NCBI GenBank assembly: GCA_950295325.1
Contig: OX485807.1
Span: 7,132,501 to 7,196,500, forward strand
Length of the DNA stretch: 64,000 bases
DNA from: Polytrichum commune
Lineage: Eukaryota; Streptophyta; Polytrichopsida; Polytrichales; Polytrichaceae
Reading direction: 5' to 3'
Numbering within the stretch: position 1 is the stretch's first letter; every line of letters starts with the position of its first letter. Below the pieces are notes generated by a model. That model ran no database searches. It saw nothing but the letters and a program-made list of their open reading frames with translations, and was not told the DNA's origin. Position numbers and translations under genes: made by a program. Of the stretch, positions 47,106-56,518 are shown piece by piece.

Positions 47106-48805
47106 CCCACATGTGGTGATTAACTCTTCGAAACCAATTTTAGTTTGACTTTGAGGTGTTATGATTATTCACAAAACATAAAAAGGGTGAAGTGTGGTGT
47201 GGATTTAAGTTTAGGCATTAGAATGTGTTATGTAGTTATTTCAAGGTTGGATTTCAATAAGAGGATGCCTTGATTATGTGAGTAAGGGGTAAGGTGAGGC
47301 AAGGTGAGCTCCACGAGTTAAATGCCCACTTTTGGATCCACCTTGTTGGTTTAGGAAGGAGGAAGTTTGGTGGATGGGGATTAGTCCCTACTTTGGAGGA
47401 GAGGGTTAAAGGATTGTGATTGGAGGTGTTAATCCTCTCACCCTATCCTCACCTCTCTCTCTCTCTCTCTCTCTCCCTCTCTCCCTCTCTCCCTCTTTGC
47501 TACTTAAGGTGTTTTTTCTCTCATTTACTTCTCTCTCTATCAAGTGCTCTCATGAGAGCGAGCTCTTAAGAGCTTGAGCCACGTGTGTGGGTTTATTAGT
47601 TTTAGTAAAGTGAAGGAGTTAAGCTCTCTCTCAAGTGCTCTCAAGAGAGCGAGCTCTTAAAGAGCTTGAGCCACGTGTGTGGATTGATTAGTTTTTTAGT
47701 GAAATTAATAAGTTAGTCTCTCTCTCAATGCCTCCCAACTGAGTGAGCTCTTAGAGCTTGAGATTGCCTAGGAGGATTAGGTAGTTGTTAGTGAAGTTAG
47801 TGTGGTAGATTAGTTCATTAGTTAAGGAGAAAAGAAAAAAGAAGAAGAAGAGATTAAAGAACATTTGATTAGGGGATAAGGTGGTTGTGCTTAAAGGCAG
47901 CTAAGTATTGTTACAGGCTCAGCTGGTCGAAGGCATCAAAAGGCAGTCTAAGTGCTGTTACCAGGCTCAGCTGGTCGAAGGCATCAGATTGCAGCTAAGT
48001 GTTGTTACCGGCTCAGCTGGTCGAAGGCATCAGATTGCAGCTAAGTGTTGTTACCAGGCTCAGCTGGTCGAAGGCATCAAATTGCAGCTAGGTGCTGTTA
48101 CCAGGCTCAGCTGGTCGAAGGCATCAGATTGCAGCTAGGTGTTGTTACTAGGCTCAGCTGGTCGAAGGCATCAGATTGCAGCTTGGTGTTGTTACCGGCT
48201 CAGCTGGTCGAAGGCATCATATTGCAACTAAGTGCTGTTACCAGGCTCAGCTGGTCGAACTGATACAGACTGCGGCTAAGCTGCTTAGTGGCAAACCATC
48301 ATTAGGAAGTTTAGGGGTTAGTAAGGCTGAGCCCAATTAGTGGGTGCTAGCACATTAAGAACTTAATCACATTAAGCCATTTTAGTGGTGGCTAAGTAGT
48401 TAGATTCATTTAGGCTAGTTGGTGCCACGTGTGGGTTTGTAAGAGTGTGTTAACCATTGAGAAAAGTGTTTTTCAACACTTGCACCTCTTGGTCAAAATA
48501 ACTCACTTGCATTATTAATGGAGACTGTGGAAGATTCTTGCAATGGCAAGAAAAAAGAAGTGAAGATTAAACGAGCAAGGGGAATGTCCCTAAGGGCATG
48601 TGTGGCTAAAGCCGCGGGTTGGACTCTTGAGAAAGCCAACTCTACCACAAGCCAAGAGGCTAACATTAATAAAGCACAATGAGTTGAAACGACCTGTGAA
48701 CGTGAAGATTACCTTGCACATGGTTCAAGGTTGTAGGAGATACATGTGATTCTCAAAGCCATCACCCGGACTAGGACGCTTAAGGGTGGTGGGTTTGGCC
48801 TCACA
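47106..48805 (+). repeat. Family-2 LTR-like unit 1
   Basis: Ends GGTTTGGCCTCACA; its start is damaged (GAGCCCACATGTGG instead of the full TGTGAGCCC form). Order: conserved 5' block, CT-rich tract (47455-47495), 47 bp minisatellite, conserved 3' block ending in CATCACCCGGACTAGGACGC. The 5' block is the reverse complement of the right end of the unit at 51290-53192. Confidence 0.75.
47895..48285 (+). repeat. Minisatellite, 8 copies of 46-48 bp
   Basis: GGCTCAGCTGGTCGAAGGC recurs at 47916, 47964, 48010, 48057, 48104, 48151, 48197 and 48244. Open frames through it are by-products of the repeat. Confidence 0.9.
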
Positions 48806-48908
48806 CCAAGCGGCAATATGGTTCGGCTAGCTAAACAAATTCAGAGGAGTCGAAAGGGCAGGCTATTGGATCGAACACGCAAGGCGCAACTCTGACCTCA
48901 GAGCTCGG
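48806..48908 (+). other. Spacer between family-2 units 1 and 2
   Basis: 103 bp, no match seen elsewhere. Probably part of the older family-2 copy into which unit 2 inserted. Confidence 0.4.
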
Positions 48909-50498
48909 TGTGAGCCCAAAATGGTGCCCACATGTGCCATTAACCCTTTGAAACCATTAGGAGTTGGATTTTGATGTTTCATGATTGTTCTCAAAAATAT
49001 AAAAAGAGTGAGGCTTGGTGTGAAGTTATGTTTAAGCCTTAGGCTTATTTTGCGTAGTTGATTAAAAGCGTAGTGGTATTAGGGAAGTGCTTTGGTTAGG
49101 TGAGTGGAGTTTGAGAAAGCAAAGGGAAGGGTCTTGGGTTTAAATGTTTGAATTGGGTTCTACCTTGTTGGTTTAGGGGTTGAAGGGTTAGCGGAGAGGA
49201 TGAGGTCCTACTAAGGGGGAGAAGGTTTAAGGGGTTGTGATTGGATGCCCTATCTCTCCTCTTCCTCCCTTATCCTCTCCTCTCCTTAAGTTCCTTTTCT
49301 TAACCTTTTCTTCTCTCTTCTTCAAAATCTATCTCTATCTCTCTCTCTCTCCCTCCCCTCTCTAGGATTTTGAGTTCTTAGAATTAGAGAAAAAATGTGT
49401 GATTAGAAATGGGTTGTTAGTGTAATTAGGGGAATTAGGCAGGAAGATTAGGTAAGGGCTTGAATAATTAGTAAGGTAGTTGGGGATTACCACTACAAGG
49501 CTGCTACAAGGCTTCTGTTACTGGGAGCTGCTGGCACTGGGCCGAGCCGAGGGTGGACTGCAGCTACAAGGCTTCTATTACTGGGAGCTACTGGCACTGC
49601 GCCGAGCCGAGGGTGGACTGCAACTACAAGGCTTTTGTTACTGGGAGCTCATGGCACTGCGCCGAGCCGAGGGTGGACTGCAGCTACAAGGCTTCTGTTA
49701 CTGGGAGCTACTGGCACTGCACCGAGCCGAGGGTGGACTGCAGCTACAAGGCTTCTGTTACTGGGAGCTGTTGGCACTGGGCCGAGCCGAGGGTGGACTG
49801 CAGCTACAAGGCTTCTGTTACTGGGAGCTCCTGGCACTGCGCCAAGCCGAGGGTGGACTGCAGCTACAAGGCTTCTGTTACTGGGAGCTGCTGACACTGG
49901 GCCGAGAGCTAATCCGAAGCCAAACTTATTAGAGGCCAAGTTAATTAAGGGCCATCCTAATTAGGGGTTAGGCTTGTGACAAGCCTTGGGCTTAATTAGA
50001 AACTTGGGCTAGTCGTGCTAAGACTAAATTAGTTTATTAGCAAACTAAGGGAACAAGAGGCATTAGATAGTGGGTGAAAGGGGTGAACTTGGATGGGAGA
50101 ATTGTTGAGCTTTTAATAGAGTGTGTAGGTTTGTGATAATTGAAAATAGTGTTTGTCAACGCTTGTACCCACACTAGGAAATAAACTGAGTACACGAGTT
50201 GATGGAAAGTGTGAAGGATTCTCGCAATGTTGAGACAAGGAAAATCAAGACTAAAGGGGCGAGAGGAATATCCTTAAGGGCATGTGTAGCTAAGGCCGCG
50301 GGTTGGACTCTTGAGAAGGCCCACGCTACATCTAGTCAAGAGGCTAGCATTAATAAAGCATCATGACTTTAAACAATGTGGGTGTCCCCGGATACGGAAG
50401 TTACATTTCATACTACTACAAGTTTTAGTAGACTGCATGTGATTCTCAAAACCATCACCCGGACTAGGACGCTTAAGGGTGGTGGGTTTGGCCTCACA
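48909..50498 (+). repeat. Family-2 LTR-like unit 2, TSD CTCGG/CTCGA
   Basis: 1590 bp, TGTGAGCCCAAAATGG to GGTTTGGCCTCACA. Flanks CTCGG and CTCGA match at 4 of 5 bases. Same order of blocks as unit 1 but with a wholly different 60 bp minisatellite. Confidence 0.8.
49504..49908 (+). repeat. Minisatellite, 7 copies of 60 bp
   Basis: Exactly 60 bp period, units beginning CTACAAGGCTTCTGTTACTG. Because 60 is divisible by three, several frames stay open; I do not take these as genes. Confidence 0.95.
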
Positions 50499-50927
50499 CT
50501 CGAAGGCTCGGCCGACTGTGGGAGGGTACCATCCTGGAGGGCTCCTGGGCCGAACGCTGCTGGAATGGTTGACTGGGTGACTGAACTACCGGGTTGATTA
50601 AATAGATTAAGAAGGAGGGTTAGCATAAGAACAAGGGGATTAGGCTTAGGCTGGCTAGGCAAGCCAAGCAACCTAATGCTAAGCTTGATTTGGTGTGTGG
50701 AGGTTATTGAGAATCAACCACTTAACTTGTGGTGGCAATAGTTAGGATAGAAGGAGTGTTCTTGAACACTCACCCTTTGTGGTTGAATAAAGAGTTTTGG
50801 TTTTCATAGTTCAATTAAAGAATTATTGAGGGTGCCAATTCCATGGGTATAAGGACAACTGAAATGTATGTGAGCTTCAGGCAATCCCCCGGACCACGAC
50901 GCTTAAGGGTGAGTGTTTTGGCTGACA
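50499..50927 (+). repeat. 3' end of an older family-2 copy
   Basis: Diverged conserved 3' block (GTTCTTGAACACTCACC, CCCCCGGACCACGACGCTTA) ending GGCTGACA. Likely the copy interrupted by unit 2. Confidence 0.55.
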
Positions 50928-51289
50928 GATTATAAGGCGAAGCACAACAAATTCCCTTCAACGTACAATGACATGGTTGTTTTTCTAAGTGAGGTACATA
51001 TCCAGCTTAATTCCCATTCAATTCAGCTAGCCTGCCCCTATTGACCAATTCATTCTCTACTAAACGCTCTGGTTTTTTTGAAAAAAAGGTTGGAGCATCC
51101 AGGGAATTCTTCTTGTCAGGCAAGGTGTTGCAGAAGGGTGTAGTGGACCTCATTATTGCAGAGTATCCTTATAAATGAAAATTTGAGGATAATATTATGA
51201 CATCAAGAAATACAATAGTAAACAAATGTTCCTACAAGTATACATAATAATTCTCTCAAATTATGTGGAGAAAATATTTTAACAGACCT
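50928..51289. other. Unassigned AT-rich spacer
   Basis: No gene. A short stretch near 51122 (GGTGTTGCAGAAGG) resembles 53769 in the SWIM fragment, possibly a decayed second copy; too short to rely on. Confidence 0.3.
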
Positions 51290-53192
51290 TGTGAGGCCAA
51301 ACCCACCACCCTTAGGCGTCCTAGTCCGGGTGATGGCTTTGAGAATCACACTCAATTCCTAATACCATAATGTGAATTGCTATATGGCTCTCATGTCCAA
51401 GGCACTAACTTCATCTTAACTCACTTGCTTTATTATTGTGAGCATCGTTGCTCGTAGTGGAATTCGATTTCTCAAGGGTCCAACCCGCAGCCTTGGCCAC
51501 ACATGCCCTTAAAGAGATCCCTCTAGACTTCTTGATTTTTACTTCCTTTATCTTGTCCTTGCTAGGATCCTCCACAGTCTCCATTAATTGTGCATGTAAT
51601 ATATTCCAACCAAAAAGTACGAGTGTTTAAAAACACTTGCCTCAATGGGTAACCATCAACACATTTTAAAAGTCCCACACACTTCTACTTTCCTAATAAA
51701 TCCAACTCTACCTAAAAACCAAGATGGCATGCAAGAATCTAGTATGGTCTAGCAATCCCAAAAGGGATTATCCTAACTACAACCCCCCTAGTAGCCTAAC
51801 TTATTAGATCTAACGAACTAACTTAAGCCCAGCCGAATTACATTCCAGCAGCTGAGTTGCTTAGCTTCAAGCCCAGCCGAAGTACCTTCCAGCAGTCTGC
51901 TCCTTAACCTTAGGCCCCAGCCGAATTACATTCCAGCAGTCAGCTGCTTAGCTTTAAGCCCAGCCGAATTACCTTCCAGCAGCTGAGCTGCTTAGCTTTA
52001 AGCCCAGCCGAAGTCCCTTCCAGCAGTCAGCTTCTTAACCTTAGGCCCCAGCCGAAGTACCTTCCAGCAGTCGCTCCTTAACCTTAGGCCCCAGCCAAAT
52101 TATATTCCAGCAGTCAGCTGCTTAGCTTTAAGCCCAGCCGAATTACCTTCCAGCAGTCAGCTGCTTAGCTTTAAGCCCAGCCGAATTACCTTCCAGCAGC
52201 TGAGTTGCTTAGCTTTAAGCCCAGCCGAAGTCCCTTCCAGCAGTCGCTCCTTAACCTTAGGCCCCAGCCAAATTACATTCCAGCAGTCAGCTGCTTAGCT
52301 TTAAGCCCAACCGAATTACATTCCAGCAGTCAGCTGCTTAGCTTTAGGCCCCAGCCGAAGTACCTTCCAGCAGTCAGCTGCTTAGCTCTAAGCCCAGCCG
52401 AATTACATTCCAGCAGTCAGCTGCTTAGCTTTAGGCCCCAGCCGAAGTACCTTCCAGCAGTTAGCTCCTTAACCTTATAGTCTTGGCTGCCCTTAATACA
52501 ACCCCTCTCATCCACTAATCAAGGTCTTCTAAATTCTTCTTCTCTTTTCTTTCTTTTGCTTCTAAGTCATGAGCTAATCTAACACACTACTTTAACTAAC
52601 TACCACCTAATCACTACATGCAAACTTAAGCTCTAGAGCTCCCTCACTTGGGAGGCCTTGAGAGAGAGAGCTTAACTAATTAACTTCACTAAAAACTAAT
52701 GTCACACACACGTGGCTCAAGCTCTTTAGAGCTTGCTCCCTTGAGAGCGCTTGATGGAGAGAGTTGTAAATGAGAGAGAAAACACCTTACGTAGCAAAGA
52801 GGGAGAGAGGGAGAGAGGGAGAGAGAGGTGAGGATAGGGTGAGAGGATTAGCACCTCCAATCACAATCCTTTAACCCTCTCCTCCAAACTAGGGACTAAT
52901 CCCCATCCACCAAGCTTCCTTCTTCCTAAACTAACAAAGTGGATCCAAAAGTGGGCATTTAACCCACGGAGCTCACCTTGCCTCACCTTACCCTTTACTC
53001 ACATAATCAAGGCATCCTCTTATTGAAATCAAACCTTGAAATAACTACACAACACATTCTAATGCCTAAACTTAAATCCACACCACACTTCACTCTTTTT
53101 ATGTTTTGTGAATAGTCATAACACCTCAAAGTCAAACTAAAATTGGTTTTGAAGAGTTAATCACCACATGTGGGCACCATTTTGGGCTCACA
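51290..53192 (-). repeat. Family-2 LTR-like unit 3, TSD GACCT
   Basis: 1903 bp; plus-strand ends TGTGAGGCC and GGGCTCACA. Perfect 5 bp duplication GACCT at 51285-51289 and 53193-53197, so it is a complete insertion, best read as a solo LTR. Contains its own minisatellite and a GA-rich tract (52797-52830). Confidence 0.85.
51825..52480. repeat. Minisatellite, about 15 copies of 41-46 bp
   Basis: Units of the form AGCCGAATTACCTTCCAGCAG followed by CAGCTGCTTAGC, shortened here. Two alternating unit types (AATTAC and AAGTAC; GCTTTAAGCC and CCTTAGGCCC) suggest higher-order structure. Confidence 0.9.
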
Positions 53193-53496
53193 GACCTCCT
53201 TCGTGTTTATTTCAAATAGTAAATGTTTTTAATTTACAGTAATATTTGCTATAGTACACGTGTTTGGATATTGTCTTGGTGACATCATGCTGATGTAAGC
53301 CCTAATTTTGTAATTTATTAAAATATTTCTATGTTTCAAAATTCTATAAATGTTATGAATAAGGAAATGTTGCCCTATTTCCATGGTAATAGAGTACCTA
53401 AACCTTAAACATTTCTAAAAATATTTTTATATTTTCAGTAAATCCCACGGTTATACGTGCATTTTTCCTCTCAATTCATGTCTCAAATTGAGTTCT
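53193..53496. other. AT-rich DNA before the SWIM fragment
   Basis: No gene seen. A CTCCGCTCT triplet repeat lies at 53493-53517. Confidence 0.4.
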
Positions 53497-53788
53497 CCGC
53501 TCTCCGCTCTCCGCTCGCATACTAACTTTCCCCGTTTCCAAAGAGGAGAAGGCATACCTTGTCTCCATTGCAGATATTCCGCAATGCACTTGCCCAAACT
53601 TTGCAAAAATGTTGTCTTTGGCAGTGGGGAAGAGGGGTCAGTGGGTTTCATGCAAGCATTTGTATTATGTGTGCAGGTATTTGTGCAAGGTTGACTACGC
53701 CACTGACAAAATCATTCATGCACCGACATTTAGCTACAATGAGGTGATGCGTCTTCTTGAGCTCGCAGGTGTTGCAGAAAAGGCATAG
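53497..53788 (+). pseudogene. SWIM zinc-finger gene fragment
   Basis: One frame, ending at TAG 53786-53788, encodes about 97 residues including a SWIM finger: Cys codons at 53585 and 53591 (CTC), then Cys 53651 and His 53657 (CKH), i.e. CxC-x(19)-CxH. Following text YATDKIIHAPTFSYNEVMRL is coherent coding sequence. SWIM domains occur in plant MULE transposases and FAR1-like proteins and in uncharacterised plant proteins. No start codon or upstream domain is visible, so this is either a last exon or a truncated copy. The adjacent family-2 insertion (ending 53192) may have separated it from its 5' part. Confidence 0.6.
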
Positions 53789-53947
53789 TGGCATAGGGGT
53801 GAAGGGCATGGACGCAATTATTCGTCATTTTTGCATATATAGAAATATATGTGTATATCCATATGAAATGTACGTAGTGCAAACTGTAGATCTAACTACA
53901 TAGTTGTTTGCCACAATAAAGTTCTAGACATTTCAATAAAGTGCCTA
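53789..53947. other. Short intergenic stretch
   Basis: Two AATAAA-type motifs on the plus strand (53916 and 53934) could serve the upstream plus-strand fragment. Nothing else seen. Confidence 0.35.
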
Positions 53948-56518
53948 TCACCGTGGATCGGAAAACTTCCTAAACTTCCTAAATTCTTCCGAGGCTTCAC
54001 ATTCCCACATGTAGAATTTCTTCAAACATGTCAAAACCCCTAGTCCCTCCCGGATCATCTTCAAGGATTTGCATCCATGAAAATCCAATTCCTCCAATGA
54101 CACAAGAGTGGACACTCCGGACGGAAATTCTTCCAAGGCCTCGCATTCCCACATACCAAGTTTCTTCAAACATGTCAAACCCCCTAGTCCCTCGGGGATC
54201 ATCTTCAAGGATTTGCATCCATTAAAATACAATACCTCCAATGACACAAGAGTGCACAATCCAGACGGAAATTCTTCCAAGGCCTCACATTCCCACATGT
54301 AGAGTTTCTTCAAACATGTCAAACCCCCTAGTCCCTCGGGGATCATCTTCAAGGATTTGCATCCATGAAAATTCAATTCCTCCAATGACACAAGAGTGCA
54401 CACTCCCGACGGAAATTCTTCCAAGGCTTCACATTCCCACATGTAGAGTTTCTTCAAACATGTCAAACCCCCTAGTCCCTCCGGGATCATCTTCAAGGAT
54501 TTGCATCCATGAAAATCCAATTCCTCCAATGCCACAAGAGTGCACACTCCGGACGGAAATTCTTCCAAGGCCTCACATTTCCACATACCAAGTTTCTTCA
54601 AACATGTCAAACCCCCTAATCCCTTGGGGATCATCTTCAAGGATTTGCATCCATTAAAATACAATTTTTCCAATGACACAAGAGTGCACACTCCGGACGG
54701 AAATTCTTCCAAGGCCTCGCATTCCCACATACCAAGTTTCTTCAAACATGTCAAACCCCCTAGTCCCTCCGGGATCATCTTCAAGGATTTGCATCCATTA
54801 AAATCCAATTCCTCCAATGACACAAGAGTGCACACTCCGGACGGAAATTCTTCCAAGGCCTCGCATTTCCACATACCAAGTTTCTTCAAACATGTCAAAC
54901 CCCCTAGTCCCTCGGGGATCATCTTCAAGGATTTGCATCCATTAAAATACAATACCTCCAATGACACAAGAGTGCACAATCCAGACGGAAATTCTTCCAA
55001 GGCCTCACATTCCCACATGTAGAGTTTTTTCAAACATGTCAAACCCCCTAGTCCCTCGGGGATCATCTTCAAGGATTTGCATCCACGAAAATACAATTCC
55101 TCCAATGCCACAAGAGTGCACACTCCGGACGGAAATTCTTCCAAGGCCTCACATTCCGACATGTCAAGTTTCTTCAAACATGTCAAACCCCCTAGTCCCT
55201 CCGGGATCATCTTCAAGGATTTCCATCCATTAAAATACAATACCTCCAATGACACAAGAGTGCACACTCCGGACGGAAATTCTTCCAAGGCCTCGCATTC
55301 CCACATGTAGAGTTTCTTCAAACATGTCAAACCCCCTAGTCCTTTTGGGATCATCTTCAAGGATTTGCATCCACGAAAATTCAATTCCTCCAATGACACA
55401 AGAGTGCACACTCCGGACGGAAATTCTTCCAAGGCCTCGCATTTCGACATACGAAGTCTCTTCAAGCAGGTCAAACCCCCTAGTCCCTCGGGGATTATCT
55501 TCAAGGATTTGCATCCATGAAAATCCAATTCCTCCAATGACACAAGAGTGCACACTCCGGACGGAAATTTTTCCAAGGCCTCGCATTTCCACATACCAAG
55601 TTTCTTCAAACATGTCAAACCCCCTAGTCCCTCGGGGATCATCTTCAAGGATTTGCATCCATGAAAATCCAATTCCTCCAATGACACAAGAGTGCACACT
55701 CCGGACGGAAATTCTTCCAAGGCCTCACATTTCCACATACCAAGTTTCTTCAAACATGTCAAACCCCCTAATCCCTTGGGGATCATCTTCAAGGATTTGC
55801 ATCCATTAAAATACAATTCCTCCAATGACACAAGAGTGGACACTCCGGACGGAAATTCTTCCAAGGCCTCGCATTCCCACATACCAAGTTTCTTCAAACA
55901 TGTCAAACCCCCTAGTCCCTCCGGGATCATCTTCAAGGATTTGCATCCATGAAAATCCAATTCCTCCAATGACACAAGAGTGCACACTCCCGACGGAAAT
56001 TCTTGCAAGGCCTCGCATTCCCACATACCAAGTTTCTTCAAACATGTCAAACCCCCTAATCCCTCTGGGATCATCTTCAATGATTTGCATTGTGTTATGT
56101 ATAATGCCTCCAAAGACACTATTCTTTGAAGTCCATTTGGAAACCTATCCAATGTTTCACAACCTATAAATTTAAGTTCTTTGAGTATTGTAAAATGGAG
56201 AACATCAAATGGAAGAGATTTTGAAATATGGTTGTTGAATATTTCAAGGACACTTAATTTTTTCAAATGATTTTTGGCAATTTTTTGTATATCATTGTTG
56301 AATCTATCTTGCATTGCCAAAAAATTATCACATTCCGTATTGAAATGGATCCTTAACCTTTTGAGTTTGGTTGTTCTAATGAGGATAGAAAAAAGAAGGT
56401 ACACATCCTCGCAATTTTGAACGCTTAACAATCGTAGATCTTGCAGTTGTATAGTTGTTGTAAATGTCAACCCTTTCTCAATATTTGTAAATGACATGCC
56501 TTCCATCAATCTTGTATC
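53948..56518 (-). CDS. Exon 3: LRR domain, 856 residues
   Basis: Opens with about 150 residues of ordinary plant LRRs (LKELKFIGCETLDRFPNGL), then about 15 tandem 48-residue modules, each of two 24-residue LRRs: CKSLKMIPEGLGGL TCLKK, and CEALEEFPSGVCTLVSLEE, quoted here in part. The final module decays (EEFRKFRKFSDPR, stop). Frame is open throughout, which argues for recent function. LRRs of this kind recognise ligands or partner proteins. Confidence 0.9.
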   Translation of the reverse strand, partial: DTRLMEGMSFTNIEKGLTFTTTIQLQDLRLLSVQNCEDVYLLFSILIRTTKLKRLRIHFNTECDNFLAMQDRFNNDIQKIAKNHLKKLSVLEIFNNHISKSLPFDVLHFTILKELKFIGCETLDRFPNGLQRIVSLEALYITQCKSLKMIPEGLGGLTCLKKLGMWECEALQEFPSGVCTLVSLEELDFHGCKSLKMIPEGLGGLTCLKKLGMWECEALEEFPSGVSTLVSLEELYFNGCKSLKMIPKGLGGLTCLKKLGMWKCEALEEFPSGVCTLVSLEELDFHGCKSLKMIPEGLGGLTCLKKLGMWKCEALEKFPSGVCTLVSLEELDFHGCKSLKIIPEGLGGLTCLKRLRMSKCEALEEFPSGVCTLVSLEELNFRGCKSLKMIPKGLGGLTCLKKLYMWECEALEEFPSGVCTLVSLEVLYFNGWKSLKMIPEGLGGLTCLKKLDMSECEALEEFPSGVCTLVALEELYFRGCKSLKMIPEGLGGLTCLKKLYMWECEALEEFPSGLCTLVSLEVLYFNGCKSLKMIPEGLGGLTCLKKLGMWKCEALEEFPSGVCTLVSLEELDFNGCKSLKMIPEGLGGLTCLKKLGMWECEALEEFPSGVCTLVSLEKLYFNGCKSLKMIPKGLGGLTCLKKLGMWKCEALEEFPSGVCTLVALEELDFHGCKSLKMIPEGLGGLTCLKKLYMWECEALEEFPSGVCTLVSLEELNFHGCKSLKMIPEGLGGLTCLKKLYMWECEALEEFPSGLCTLVSLEVLYFNGCKSLKMIPEGLGGLTCLKKLGMWECEALEEFPSGVSTLVSLEELDFHGCKSLKMIREGLGVLTCLKKFYMWECEASEEFRKFRKFSDPR

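Noticed and set aside
49480..49932. 150-codon repetitive ORF over the 60 bp minisatellite
   Set aside because: All frames are open because the period is a multiple of three; it lies inside an LTR-like unit and lacks a promoter or relatives.
51825..52480. Regular repeats suggesting a CRISPR-like array
   Set aside because: There are no unique spacers between repeats, unit length varies and the setting is eukaryotic; it is a minisatellite.
51290..53192. Reading units 1 and 3 as the long inverted termini of one large DNA transposon
   Set aside because: Unit 3 alone has perfect GACCT flanks and LTR-like TG...CA ends, so each unit is better read as a separate insertion in opposite orientation.
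54241..55809. Long plus-strand ORFs opposite the LRR array
   Set aside because: They follow the 144 bp period (divisible by three) and mirror the minus-strand LRR coding; no motifs of their own.
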